Shown here one piece after another: positions 1 through 12,614 of a DNA stretch of 64,000 nt. The translations under genes were made by a program, and so were the position numbers. The notes beneath the pieces are model-generated. The model did no database searches. It worked only from the letters and a program-made list of their open reading frames with translations, and had not been told where the DNA came from. Source of the stretch: Hypericum androsaemum (lineage: Eukaryota > Streptophyta > Magnoliopsida > Malpighiales > Hypericaceae); NCBI GenBank assembly GCA_963995505.1, contig OZ023189.1:18313495-18377494 (forward strand), read 5' to 3'. How positions within the stretch are numbered: the stretch's first letter is position 1; each line of letters starts with the position of its first letter.

Positions 1-384
1 AAGTTGCTGCAGTTGGACAAGTTTGCCTTTACTCGCCCCAAATGACCTAGAATAGAGGGTGCCTCTATTAATATCACATTGCCTCATTGAATGAGTGTGG
101 TTGCCATTGCCAAGTGCTCTCCAAAGTGAAAAGAGAGAAGAGGAGAGAAAGAGTGAGCCAAAGTGTGGCACCCATTATAATGAGCGAGTGAAGCTCCACG
201 TGTGTGTGCATGTTATAGTGGAATATCTCCTGGCTTGGACGTCCCCAGACGTAGATCGTTGAGGATCGAACCGGGTGACCAAATTTTTGTGTCCCTCTTT
301 TTGTGCTTTCCTTTGTGCTTATTCGTACTTGTGTTGTCCATTGCGTTGTGTGGGTCCATAAGAAAATGGGCAATTTCTCCAACA
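1..384 (-). mobile_element. Partial LTR of a retrotransposon (runs off left edge)
   Basis: Read on the minus strand the segment begins TGTTGGAGAAATTGCCC at 384, the typical TG start of an LTR. It contains a block CCCGGTTCGATCCTCAACG followed by an ACGTCTGGGGACGTCC hairpin (about 240-280). The same block order, with substitutions, occurs on the plus strand at about 16937-16980, where another LTR-like sequence also starts TGTTGG. The far end lies outside the window, so no target duplication or internal domain can be seen. The short ORFs here look like chance. The LTR call is inference from the TG end plus the repeated family; the superfamily is not known. Confidence 0.55.
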
Positions 385-1929
385 ACATAAGAGGAGGATG
401 GACGAGGTGTCCCTGTCCAACGGCGTTATCAGCGACAGACTCTCTTCTAGAATCTCGATCTTGACCGGAGAATCAAAAAAATGGGATCTCGATTTTCACC
501 TTTCAGTTTATCAATTTGTTTTGCCGGTGGGGTTAATGTATTTGTTTGGTGATAATATTGGTTGTTAATCGATTTGTTCGGTGGTGAAGTTGGCCGTAGC
601 AGGAGATGATGACCGGAGAGGAGGTAAGAGATGATTACAAAGACATAATAGTCTTTTCATGATTAAAAAAAAATAGATTGCTGAGATTAGCGAGGTACCC
701 GGAGTATAATAAAAACCAAACTGTAAGGGCTAAAAAGTCAGTAGGCAAATTATAGGTCCCCAGCATTTATTTTACCAAACACTAGAGTTCTTATAGTAAT
801 TATCCCAAAAATTAATGTTCAAAAATTTGTTACATCAACATGGGATGAAACGAGAATCGTGAGAGAACAACAATGAATAAGTATCTTTTATTTGGTAAAA
901 AAATGTACGTGTTACTTGAAAACGCAGCTGTCATTGTAGTTTTTTTATAGGTAAATTTTTTTATTAATTTATAATAATATTTACACTAGTGAAGTGACTC
1001 CACCCATTCCCCACATGACATTCCCGTACTATTATAACGGAGTTGTAATTGAATATCTCACTAAAAATTATCTCAAAATCTTCTGGAAAAAAATGACAGT
1101 TGTTATTGTAGTTTTTTTAAAGGTACTGTCATCATAGTTCTAATCCACTGAATTCGTACGAAGCGAAAGTTTTTCAGCTAGGTGCATCTAATCAATCTAA
1201 ACCAATAGCTCCCTTAAAAAAACTCTAAAAAAAACTAAATTTGCTATTTTGTTATTTTGTGCGGTGTTATTCGCCAACTAAAAAAATTATTCGCTATTTT
1301 GTTTTACCTTCTCTGCTTTGTCTTTTAAAGACAGGCAAAACAATACAAACTAAATTTGTAACATTCGATAGTATTTGATTATGAATACGAATATGTAAAA
1401 AAATCATTCTCATCATCGAGTTGTCGAGCAGGCAAACATGGTGGGGGGCCGGGACTCTCGACGTGGTTAGTCAGCGAAGAGGCGACAAATGGAGAGTGGC
1501 CATAGGCTTTTCCGAAAGTAACAAACATCCGGACAAATTCCCAAGTCCCTTTCATCTGCTTTTAGACGTACCCCGATTATATGCAACATCAATAGCAGCT
1601 CGAGTCGGATATCTCAAATTCAAACTCGAAAAAATGTAAAACTTGGTAGAATGTTTTTTACTACTATTTGTGATCCGACCAAGCTCAATGTTGATATGCT
1701 GCCATGAACATCAATCTAATTTCACAACTGCCTTAACTAGTCTCGTATATAGACAAATACCGAGAGCATCCTTTCAAAACTCTCGATTGTTCATGACACT
1801 TTAAACCAGAATACTAAGTGAACCAAATAAAAGCATAGACATGAAAAGATGGATATCTCAATTCAACGAGGAGCTACTCCTTGTATAGTGAAAAGGTTCC
1901 GCTTCTAGCATTTTCCTTGATAATCGTGA
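385..1929. other. Intergenic, no gene recognised; downstream of alpha-COP
   Basis: AT-rich sequence with no convincing coding region. It holds poly-A/T runs and a short ORF at 1421-1639 with no recognisable domain. The part next to 1930 must include the 3' UTR of alpha-COP, which is transcribed leftward. A near repeat of the phrase GTTATTGTAGTTTTTTTA is found at about 930-950 and 1100-1120. Confidence 0.5.
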
Positions 1930-4900
1930 TTATCGGATTTGGGAAGGAGAACAGAGCAAGCCTGAAGCATCTGCACCTATCACGGCTAGTTCACAAACAG
2001 AACAGATGTTTCCTGCCTCTGCGGGAACAAAACGGGAACCACAGTAGGGGCAGGAGACGTCCTTCTGTCCGCGGTAGATCGGAGTATACGTTGCTCCACA
2101 CACCACGAAAGGGTTTCTGAAATCGTAATTCAATTTAGCGACGTCTTCCAAGTTCTTCTCCGTGGCTTGCAATACTTGCCTGGCTGTCTTCAACTGGGTC
2201 TCGTTAGTAGGGTTGGTCTCCAGCAGTCGCCTGGCCATGTTATATGCTGTTGCGTAATTCTTTTCTTTGAAGCAGATCTTCATGGCATTGATGAGGGCGA
2301 TCCTTAACAGAGGCAGCTGAAGATTGCAGTGTGTGAAGTAGGCGGCAAGTTCCTGATACCGCACCACATCATCTTTTGTTTCTCTCCTCTTCAATTCCAG
2401 TTTCATACCCAGCACGTACTCCTTCACAGTTGTGACCAAATCTTTCACTTCATCAACTTCCCTTCTCGACTCAACAACAATCAGAGGTATGGTATGAAGA
2501 ATGTTGAGAAAGATTCTAAGTGCTTCAGATATCTTCCCTGCAGTAGCCGCTTTGATGGCAGCCAGACGTCTATCTGTCAACTGAGAGAGACTGAATACTA
2601 ATGCAGGAGGGCCCCTCACATTTGGGCTGGCAGAATCACTCCAGCCTCGCTCAACTGCCGTAGAAATGACAGGTGTAGATGAAAATGCACGCAAGTATGT
2701 GTGACTACCAATATGTAGATCGAGAAACATGGACTTCAATGGAACAAAGTTTCTTATTCCAAGTTGCCTGTTCAGAAGCCGCATGGCTGTTACAAATTCT
2801 CCTGCCGCAGCATTGTCAGCAGCAAGAGATGAACTCCGAGTCCAAAGCTGGCTCACCGGCATGCCAGGATTAGGAATTACGAAAACAGATGACCGGGCAC
2901 TGACTGAAGCCCGCGGCGTCTCTTCCTCTGAAGGAAGTTCTAGTGGCTCCAGGTCCCAACCTCCCTCCTCATCATTTTCTTCAGCCACTTCCCCATCTAA
3001 GATTGCTGTGACATCTCCATTCTGCAAGCCATCCTCATCCACAATATCCAGTTCCTCGCCCCACTCACCATTTGCACCATCTTCATCTTCTTCATCAGCA
3101 ATGTCTCTTCCCATGTTTTCCAGCCCACCTTCAAATATACCCCTCACGACTCTCAGAAGAGGCCAATCACCACCAGAGATCACTGGAGTTGGAGGCATAA
3201 GAAGAGACGGTGCTTTACCATCAGGAAGAGAGGGAACATTATGTCCCAATTCAGCTGCCAGCCGATCGGCAACCTCTTCAAGCCCATGAGTTTTAGCAGT
3301 TAAATAGGCAAGGGGCAAGTGGCCAGCATTCTCCAAAATTTTGACTCGTTCTTGAACGTCGCCCAAGTACAGTGCATTATGAAATTGACCCATGACATCA
3401 TTCTTGACTTCGGCAATCCTCAGCATCTTAGACAGCTTCTCCAAATTCCCAGTAATGAGATAAAGAAAAGATAATCTCTCAAAGTTTTTTGTTCGCTGAT
3501 AAGCATATTCGACAATCCCAGAATTACCTTGACGAAGAGCTTCCACTCCTAATCTATACCAGTGATCTTTTTCATCAATTTCCTTGGCGGAGGCAACAGC
3601 AATCTGAATATTGCCACTCTCCAGGGCCAAATTAAACCGAGTTCTCTCATCCTTCACAAAATGAAGAGCAACTTCAGGGAACCCCTTCTGTTGTAAATAA
3701 GCTATCACTGCTTGGCCAACCAGCTGTGAGTTCCTTATCATGCTCATAACTTGATCATACCTCTTCTTCAACAATGAAAGCTTGAAGAGATATTCAGTTG
3801 CATCAATGACTATTGCCCGGCTCTTCCCGTCCCTATCCAAGCAGAATATTGTGTTGCCAGAAACCTTGGTGATGTATATAGGAACATCAAGTGTTTTTAT
3901 AATTCCACTATCACCATTTGGAAGGCAGTATTTGATGTGATTCAAAGTGGTGTAAATGAAAACACCATTGTCATCCCAAGCTCCACTCTTTACACGAATC
4001 GTTTCATGCAGAGTGCACTGGTGTACAAGCTTCTTGCTAGCAATTATGATGGCATGCTTGCTGAGTAAGGCAACAGTTTCCATGTCATTTGACCAGACAA
4101 CATACTTCACAAATGGCGTCTGGAGATCCCCAAGAACAATCCTCTGTTGCAGATCAAAAATCACCACCCTGTCCTCTGCCCTCAATAACAAATTACCAGT
4201 GCCTGCATAGAATATTGCATCAGCCGCAATAGGGAGACCGCTCTTTTTCACCAATTCATTCTTTATGTTCTTGACCAACACCTGATTGCTGCTTCTGTCC
4301 AGTACAGCAAACCTATTCCGAGCCACAAAGACAGCTGAAGCCCCTGAACCTCTTTTGGGCTCTTGTAAAGTGTCCATCCTTCCTATGTGCTCTTTTGGGA
4401 CAAAATACAGCTCATAAGATCCCCCTTCCACATCAGAGCAAATAAGAACAGCATTTTCGGTAGGACTGAAAGAAAGAGCTCTAGGACTCTGGTTCAGGCT
4501 AGTGGTACCAGGGCGCCTGATGGGGAAGACTTGTGTGTCTCTCTGAGTTGCAAACTCAAAGAAACGCAAAAACCGATCTTTGGTATAGAACAAAGAATCA
4601 CCACTAACAGCGAAAGCAGGTCTTTCTCTCTCCAACTTAAAAACGATCATACCACTGTCATGACCTGAGGCCAACAGGTTCATCTCAGGATGTGATGCAA
4701 GTATCCAAAAACGATCATGTTCTCGACGAAAAGTTTGAACTCCTGTACGTTTGGTCACATCCCACACACGGATGCTTTTATCTTCTGAGTTAGATACGAT
4801 GATGTCTTGTTTGGCATGGAACATGACGCAAGATACATTATTCATATGCCCTCTCAAAGTGTCAACTTCCCAAGCCTTTGTATCTGGAGAACCCGAAAAA

Positions 4901-6349
4901 AGAGGAAACATCATACTTCAAGAGATATATCCTATAATGTAAACACAAAAGTACATCTCAGGGCCCAGTAAATGAACAAAGGTTGAAACCTCGAGATAAA
5001 AAGATGACATGTATTTTCAATGAAATCATATCTTACCATTCATACGCCACAGTTTCACCTGGCGATCATCTGCACCTGAGACAATCAAGGGGAGGGATGG
5101 GTGGAAGGAAGCCCAGTTGACCCCTCTATCATGGCCTTCCAGCACATATTTAACAACAGCATCGACACCTCCAAAAAGATCCGAGTTCATTTGACTTAAC
5201 CTCAGGATGTCATCTGCGGGAGATACAGTTTTCTTTTTCAAAGAACTAATATCCCATACACGAACAGTTTGATCTAAAGAGGCTGAAACAAGCAGGTCTT
5301 CTTTAGGGTGAAACGAGGCACACATTACATAATGGTTGTGGCCTGTCAAGACGGATATACAAGTGCGCGACTGCCAGTTCCAGATGCGAATTGTCTGATC
5401 GTCGCTAGCACTCACAATCCATGGATTCTCGTGATGGAACTGCACTGTACGGATGTAATCAAGATGTCCAAGAAGTGTAAAAAGACATCTGTGCAGCTTG
5501 TAGTTCCATACTTTAATTTTGTAATCATCACCTGGATATTCACAAATTACATAAATTAGAATCCAGCAAAAAAATAACAGGTTGGTTGAGCATAAGATCA
5601 TTCTAAATCACACATCAACTTCTGACGCACAAAAGAGGTACATAATACTGAGCAATAGTGTACAAAATTTCAAATTCAGCAATTCTGCCCTTGCCGACAT
5701 TCTTCGATTAGACCTGACTCCTAATAGATCCAAAAGAACCAGGGAAGCATCAGAAGTTCAGAACTAGAAGCAATATCAATCACATGAGCCCTAAGATCCA
5801 GTACACCATGTGGTTAACCAATCCTTGACACGCAGATCGCAAACACGATCAAATCCAATACACTGTCCATAATTCCCCCTTATAATCCAAGATCTTGCAA
5901 TGCACCAACAGAAGGTCGAGTAACACGTAATATATACATCGATCCTTCCAAAAATTAAGCCTCAACTGCTAATCGCCCATCGCCAGGGCCTCTTAACCCT
6001 AGAAATCAACTGACTAGTTTCCGAGGGCAACTGAAAACCAGACCAAGAGGCCAACAAAACGCTCATAGAAAACACCTCCAGATCTCGCACGCACTCGCTC
6101 TAAAACCACACGCAAAGTGACCGAGTCCGAGATCACCATACCTCCGGAGACAAAGAGAGGCTGCATCTTGTGGAAGTGGACCCCGCGGACGGGACCTTCG
6201 TGCTCGTCGAAGCGATCGATCAGCGTCCCCATCCGGTAGTCCCATAACTGGATCACCCCGCTGTGGAGGCTGGCCAGGATCCACTGCCTCTTGCTGTGGA
6301 AGCTCAGCCCCTTCACTCTATTACTCTTCGTCTCGAACTTCGTCAACAT
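1930..6349 (-). CDS. alpha-COP: Coatomer subunit alpha (alpha-COP), complete
   Basis: Alpha-COP is the WD40 scaffold of the COPI coat on Golgi-derived vesicles; it binds dilysine (KKxx) cargo and links to beta'- and epsilon-COP. Three coding exons: 6349-6142, 5531-5037 and 4883-1930. All junctions are GT/AG and keep frame, giving 1218 aa, the usual plant length. Visible features: WD40 repeats from residue 1 to about 300 (blocks ending LWDY, VWNY, IWNW, VWDI, LWRM, VWDV); a helical middle region (about 340-780); an acidic linker (about 830-900); and a C-terminal alpha-COP domain ending with a cysteine-rich piece (CPYCGSRF, then CSVCELAV). The start [18 protein letters not shown] matches the conserved family N-terminus. 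A 5'-UTR intron precedes the start codon. Nothing suggests loss of function. Confidence 0.96.
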
Positions 6350-6370
6350 CTCTCCCTCCTCCGGACTTCC

Positions 6371-6505
6371 CTAATCGCAAAAAAAAAACGAGATTAGCAA
6401 ATCGCTAACCGCCAAAAAAACCTAACCTAATCGATCGAGGCCGATTCTGTTTCTCGATGCTTTAGGAATTGAGAAATTGGAGAGAAAACTGAAAAAGCTT
6501 ATTAC
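6371..6505 (-). other. Probable 5'-UTR intron of alpha-COP
   Basis: On the minus strand a donor GAG|GTAATAAGC (exon end 6506) and an acceptor after a long T tract, TTTTGCGATTAG|GGAAGTCC (exon resumes 6370), flank 135 bp just upstream of the start codon at 6349. Leader introns are common in plant housekeeping genes and often raise expression. This is inferred from splice-site appearance only. Confidence 0.55.
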
Positions 6506-6692
6506 CTCTCTAGATCTGACCTGACCAAAACGCAGCGAAACGGAGCTGGACTCTCTCTGTAGTGGGAGAGAGTTCGCGAGTATTTTTGGACCTACGAAAT
6601 TAATTTTCTTTTTTATTTGTGTAATTCTTGTTTTGGTGAAAAGGAGGGAGGGAATCGGAATCTAAAAATGGGGACAGAATAAAGAGAGTGGG

Positions 6693-6705
6693 TTTATATA
6701 TAATT
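6693..6705 (-). promoter_or_regulatory. Candidate TATA box of alpha-COP
   Basis: The minus strand reads TAATTATATATAAACCC. This is about 345 bp upstream of the start codon and about 190 bp upstream of the leader intron donor, a plausible place for a core promoter. No other motif supports it. Confidence 0.4.
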
Positions 6706-6852
6706 AAGACTCCGCTAGTCCCCCTATCGCATTAGATCTCCGTGTTCCGATATTTATTAGATTGCTTAATCCAAATTATGAATTTTTTTTATCCATCGTT
6801 CTCTAGTCTAGGAAGATTAATAACGAAGCAAGAGTAGTGGGGTCGTGGGAGA

Positions 6853-7118
6853 CCGGATTTGGTGGGAACTAAAAAAAATTTGTCCATAGGTGAGGACTAC
6901 ATTTTGGGCCGTAAGATTTGGTTATCTATAAATCTGATGGTCAATAACTATCCGGTGTTATTGGTTTGCATGTGAAGTAATATTGGTTTAGAAGACGCAG
7001 GTTTACTTATGAAGTAATATTGATTTGCATATGAAGTGATATTGATTTGCATGTGTAATAATATTAGTTTGAGTTAGTTTCATAGTTGAGGACTACCCCA
7101 GTCCCCGATAAATCTACC
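6853..7118. mobile_element. MITE-like element, copy 1
   Basis: It starts ccggatttggtgggaact and ends as an imperfect inverted copy (agtccccgataaatctaccgg). The middle holds about 22-bp units of the type TTGGTTTGCATGTGAAGTAATA. A second copy with the same layout is at 21607-21893. The short non-coding length and internal tandem units fit a hAT-type MITE. The target duplication is unclear for this copy. Confidence 0.6.
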
Positions 7119-7470
7119 GGGTGGGGGACGTGCATGGCGGCGGTGGCCTGGAGGGCCTCGACGTTGGTGGCTTACTTGCGGGGAGAAGCAACGAAGGAGG
7201 GGAGACGATGAAGACGACGTCGTTTGGGGAGAGGGAGAAGCGTTTGAGGAGGGAGTGGGAGAGGGAGCGGGTCTGGGAGAGGAAGGCGGAGTAGGTGAGC
7301 GAATGACCGATTGTTACATTGATGAGGAAGGTGGTAGAGGCCGGGGTGTCGGTGGAGTGCAGAGGAGTGGAGGAGGGAGAGGGGCTGGGTTGGTGGCGGC
7401 AATGGGACAACCGGTCGTAAGCTATGGAAGGTTTTGGTTTGGGGGCAGTAGCTGGTGACTGGGTCAACGA
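7119..7470 (-). pseudogene. Fragment of a 4-coumarate-CoA-ligase-like gene joined to another gene fragment
   Basis: A stop-free 117-codon minus-strand reading frame. Its middle (about residues 47-97, with TIGHSLTYSAF, SQTRSLSHSL, FSLSPNDVVF and SPPSL) looks like the N-terminal region of plant 4CL-like acyl-CoA ligases. No AMP-binding motif or downstream domain follows. After SLLLPA the sequence changes abruptly to a stretch (about 7119-7175) that matches, on the same strand, part of 55141-55205, inside a TIR element. It is therefore a chimera of two gene pieces, not a gene. It abuts the MITE ending at 7118. No own TIRs were found. The 4CL-like assignment is from family appearance; the second donor is unidentified. 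Confidence 0.5.
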
Positions 7471-8168
7471 CCGGGGAGCTCGGGTGTCGTCGTCATGTGG
7501 ACGATGGAGGGTTTACTGATCAACGTGTGGTTTAATAAATTGTTTGAAAAGTGTGGTAACAAACAATTCGCATTTTCCATATACTATAATCAACTAATTT
7601 AATTTCGAGTACAGTAACATTTTTAAAATGTGTCAAAAATTTCTCAACAAATAATTAGAATTTTTAAAGACTAACTAAGCTAAAATAATTATTTCATCGG
7701 TTAATCTGCGAGTATATATTTATTATTCTTTGATGTGGCTTTCGTAAATTAACTAAAAAAATATCGGATATACCTTTAGGTGGATTTGATTAAATCGTTT
7801 TGGGTTTTGAAACAAAACGACACTCGCATCGCGTTTGCGTTTTTACTAATAATAATAAAATAGGTATAAGATAATAATTGAAATTAAAGATAATGGAGTA
7901 AGAAATGTATTTTAATAATCTTGGTCACTGAATAGGACAAATTAAACTTAAAAATTAAGCAACGCTAAAGTAGAAAATACTCAGAATAGCTAGATAAAAA
8001 GAATTATTAACTAAACATAAATCATTGAATATTATTTCTAAATAGGATCAGTCAACACGAATTCAGCCCTGAAACAAACGCAAAGCCCAATACTGAAGCA
8101 CATAAATGGCTAAAACAAACTTAGTCCAAACTAGAAGCCCGACTAATAAACAAACTTGAAACCATTAG
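7471..8168. other. AT-rich intergenic, nothing recognised
   Basis: Low-complexity AT-rich DNA with no coding, RNA or repeat structure that could be supported. Confidence 0.5.
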
Positions 8169-8714
8169 CTAAATTTCATGATCATATTCACCAAAAAAAA
8201 GGCTAAATTTCATGATCATGACATTAGTCGGCAGAAATTGTACCATATTAATAGAGCAACTGGGAGTTTGATTAAGATCTGCCGTTGTGACGATGGCTGC
8301 TAAATTGTTCCGGCCTGTTTGATTGGGATCCATCCATCGGATCCGAATTGTACGGGGTAGAGCAGTGATTGCTACGAGACTAGCTATTTTGGTTGAAACC
8401 ACTTGGGTTCTATATTTAATGGAGCGACAATCAAGTTTTTGGATGTGTTGAGGTACAAAAATAATCTTGATATTGTCAACATATTTTGAGGTATCCGGTG
8501 TGATCTCAAAGTGACCGGTGACCGATGTGGTCTCAAAGTGACCGATGGACGGTATAGTCTCAAAGCGATCACTTTCGGTTTTGAGTTGGAAGAGATTGTC
8601 GATGGTCTCCCCTCCATTGAGTCCAATGAAGGTCTTACTTGGTCGAAATCGGTGACAATAGACCGCTTTGTTGTATTGTCCTTGGTTCACTTGGGCTTGT
8701 TCCTTGGATGACAA
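8169..8714 (-). other. Unrecognised 181-codon reading frame with short internal repeats
   Basis: The minus-strand frame contains three similar blocks (SDRFETIPS, GHFETTSVT, GHFEITPDT) from an approximately 27-bp unit around TCTCAAAGTGACCGATG at about 8500-8570. No domain is recognised. It lies between a repeat-rich block and a decayed copia element, so it is more likely transposon or satellite-derived than a host gene. Confidence 0.25.
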
Positions 8715-8719
8715 TGTCC

Positions 8720-9560
8720 TTCCGTGGTAAATTGGCCGTTACTTTGGACTCGTAGGTTGGAATAAGGAGATTCTTCTGGCTATAGAAAGGCGAGACATGT
8801 ATCTACAACTTCGTTTTGAAGAGCCTTACCTAGTTCAGGTCAAGTCCCGGTGTTAGCTTGCTCGATGAGTTATGACAGACTTTGGTAGATCAGCGGTAGA
8901 TTTTGACTCGGACATCGGATTGAGCTGATTCTTTCGGATACGGAAAGGCAAGACAAAGATCTACAACTTTGTAGTTTACAACTTTTTCGGATTCGAAGCG
9001 GAAGGTAGTCAAAAGTCTACTTCAAACCGATCCCACTCCGGACCGGTTCGGTCCGCTTCCCGCTTTGGTCTGCTTCCCGCTTCCAAGACCAAGGCGGGAG
9101 CCCGGTTCCGTCCGCTTCCCGCCCACCTGGGTGACACTCTTCGGTAAAATACTCATAACTTTCTATCCGGAGTTCGGATTGAGACGATTCAAGTTGTTGT
9201 GTGAAGCCAAAACATAAATCTATGACTTTGTAGTTTATGATGTCTTCGGATTCGGGGCGGAAGTAGTTAGATTAAGCATTAAGATCATCAATTGATAACT
9301 ACTACGAAAGATAATCAAACCATAGCTAACATAGACGAGTAATCACATAATTAGGGCATCGCACTCACAAGAGAACTACTCACTAGGCATGTTAACAAAG
9401 CACAAAAGATTAACGAAGAGCATGATAACAATTAACATAAAAGATAGAGGAAGAGAAAGCTTAGTCGTGATGATCAAGCCTTGCCAACCCTTCTCCCCGT
9501 AGTTAATTGGAATCGTGACTTTTATTAAGCTTCAAGCTGTGTCAAGTTGCCGTAGTACAA
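8720..9560. repeat. Degenerate repeated non-coding block, probably retrotransposon-derived
   Basis: Three diverged versions of one unit follow each other. Each has a phrase like CGGATTGAG(A/C)NGATTC, then GATCTACAACTTTGTAGTTT or a variant, then TTCGGATTCG(A/G)(A/G)GCGGAAG (about 8740-8830, 8910-9010 and 9165-9255). Between them is a GC-rich stretch with repeated GTCCGCTTCCCGC. There is no coding content. It resembles LTR or leader sequence of a retroelement, but the parent is not identified. Confidence 0.45.
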
Positions 9561-9604
9561 ACGTCTCTCCCAAAAACCGTCCCCAAACCCAAACGATAAA
9601 TGTG

Positions 9605-12060
9605 AAGTATGTGTTGAGGCAAAAATGGCCAAAGCACATTTTCATTCAGTAGAAAGAAGTACAACACCTTTAGATTTAATTCATACCGACGTCTGCGATA
9701 TGAAACACATGCAAACTAGAGGTGGAAAAAAAATATTTTATCACATTTATCGATGATTGCACAAGATACTGCTATGTATATCTCTTAAAAAGAAAGGACG
9801 AAGCCCTCGAATCTTTCAAGAGTTATAAGAATGAGGTTAAAAATTAACTTAGCAGTAAAATTAAAATGATTCGAAGTGATAGAGGGAGAGAATATGTAGC
9901 TCCGTTTGAGGAATTCTGCCAACAAAATGGCATTATTCATCAGACAACTGCATCATACTCACCTCAATCAAATGCCGTAGCTGAATGTAAGAATCGAATT
10001 CTCAAAGAGATGATGAATGCTATATTGATTACTTCGGGCTTACCCCAAAAGATGTGGGGGGAAGCTGTGCTCTCAGCTAACCATATTCTAAATAAATTGT
10101 CACACAAGAAAATGGACAAAATCTTATATGAACTATGAAAAGGGAGAAAGCCTTCCTACGGTTACCTTAAAGTGTGGGAGTGTCTAGCTAAGGTAGAAAT
10201 ACCCCTACCTAAAAGGGTGAGAATAGGACCCAAGACCGTTAACTGCATCTTTATCGGATATGCCTACAACAGTAGCGCATACCGATTTCTAGTGCACAAG
10301 TCTGAAAACTCTGAAATCAATGAGGGAATGATCATAGAATCAAGAAATGCAACATTCTTTAAGAATATCTTTTCAAACAAGGAGAGGAAAGACCCAAGCT
10401 CTAATAAAAGAGCTCATGAAGCTACTCAATATTCTGATCAAGTTGTTGAGAAACCTAGATGCAGCAAAAGGGCCAGAACGGCCAAGTCGTTTGGTCCAGA
10501 TTTTTTGACATACGTGTTAGAAAATGAACCTGGGACAATCCAAGAGGCATTGTCTAGTCCATATGCTCCTCTCTGGAAAGAAGCTATCAACAGTGAGATA
10601 GAGTCCATCATGCAAAACCACACGTGGAAAATCGTGGATCTCCCACCATGTTGCAAACTTTTAGGTTACAAGTGGATCCTCAAAAGGAAATACAAAGCTG
10701 ATGAATCAATCGATAAGTACAAAGCTCGATTGGTAACTAAAGGGTTTAAACAGAAGGAAGGATATGATTACTTTGATACATATTCGCCGGTCACAAGAAT
10801 CACATCTATTAAAGCACTCATAGCTGTTGCAACACTCTATAACCTCGAGATACATCAAATGGATGTAAAAATAACTTTCCTAGATAGAGAACTGGAAGAG
10901 GAGATATATATGGAATAACCTGAAGTGTTTATTGCCCCTGGACAAGAACATAAAGTATGCAAACTGGTCAAGTCATTGTACGTGCTGAAATAGGTGCCGC
11001 AACAATGGCATGAGAAATTTGACAGAACAATGATATCAAATGGCTTTAAGATCAACGAGTGTGATAAATGTATTTACATTAAAGGCACACCTGATGCTTA
11101 CGTGATTGTATGTCTGTACGTAGATGACATGCTAATCATGGGAAACAGTAATGATCTTATCATAAAAATTAAGAACATGTTAAAGAACAACTTTGACATA
11201 TGAAAGATATGGGTCTAGCTGATGTCATACTAGAGAAAAAATCTCTAGGACGACTGAAGAAATTATCTTGTCACAATCTCATTACGTAGAGAATGTACTC
11301 AAAAAATTCGAAACTTTTGACAAACCTCTGGCTAAGACTCCGGTAGACCTGAGTCTACACTTAGCTAAAAATAGAGGGGACCCAGTATCTCAAATGAAAT
11401 ATGCAAGGATCGTTGGGAGCCTGATGTACTTGATAAATTGTACACGCAATGATATTGCTTATTCAGTTAGCAAGCTTAGTAGATTCACAAGCAATCCAGG
11501 AATGGATCACTGGCTAGCTCTGGAAAGGGTTCTAAAGTATCTAAAACATACTTTGAACCATGGCATACTTTATACTAGATATCCAGCTGTATTGGAAGGA
11601 TACAATAATGCAAATTAGATATCGGACAATAAAGACTCCAAATCTACTAGTGGTTACGTGTTCACCATAGGTGGAGGAGCTGTGTTCTGGAAATCCTCTA
11701 AACAAACGTGCATAGCTCAATCCACCATGGAGTCAGAGTTTATATCACTAGATAAAGCTGGAAAAGAAGCTGAATGGCTCAGAAACTTCTTAGAGGATAT
11801 TCCTTGTTGGAACAAACCTGTGCCTCCTATATTGATACATTGTGATAGTATGTCAGCAATCGGGAGAGCACAAAGTACTATGTATAATGGTAAGTCTCGA
11901 CACATCCGTAGGAGAAATAACACCGTTAGATAATTAATCTCTGGTGGTATAATTAATATTAATTATGTGAAGTCGAAGGACAACATAGCTGATCATTTGA
12001 CAAAAGGCATCAACAGAGATCAAAATATATAATGCAGTAAGGGGAATGAGGTTAAAATCC
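9605..12060 (+). mobile_element. Decayed Ty1/copia pol (integrase, RT, RNase H remnants)
   Basis: Pieces of a copia polyprotein in order: the end of the GAG-pre-integrase zinc region and start of integrase (about 9605-9845); integrase core with SDRGREY (9866-10138); RT N-terminal part with KYKARLV and QMDVK (10172-10918); RT core with YVDD (10994-11203); connection domain (11268-11618); and RNase H with STMESEF and CDSMSAI (11658-11933). The end of pol (ADHLTKGI) is near 11985-12015. Several stop codons and frame breaks separate the pieces, so it cannot make protein. Gag, protease, PBS and the 5' LTR are absent, so the left side is truncated. A 3' LTR follows at 12615. Confidence 0.9.
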
Positions 12061-12614
12061 ACATATTGAAAATGTTCATAGAGGTAACTCAACCATGATG
12101 AGTGAAGATCCCACAAACTTGGTTCAATAAGACAACTAAGTTATAGATGGTTAAGATGATCACTTGGAACCCATCCCATTCTCAGAAGCTGCCCAAGTAC
12201 GAACCTACAGAGGTGTGGTTAGGTTAAGCGTCTACGCTTTTAATAATTCATATACCAGATAAAGGTAGAGTATGGCAGGATACTCTCGATAGGAGATCAC
12301 CTATATAAGTGTGAAGTGAGGCCGCTTCAAATAGAAAAATAATTATGAATCCAAGATAAGATCCATGGCCGAAACTGACAAAACGTGAGAACCAAAGGAT
12401 ATTAGAGATATCATTGTGTAAATGTTATTGTCTTGGTTTACATAAAAAAGCTGACCAGTTCAAGACATCTCGTTCACTGAGCAGCAAGTAAATCCGATAA
12501 CATCTTACTAGAGAAGGTTCAAAGTCGTAAGCTACCTATCTCGATGCAATGATAACTCGTCGAAATTTTTCTTAAAAGTGTCAGCATGCATTAATCATCA
12601 TTCATGTGGGGGAT

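Noticed and set aside
2729..3289. 186-codon plus-strand ORF
   Set aside because: Antisense shadow of the alpha-COP acidic linker.
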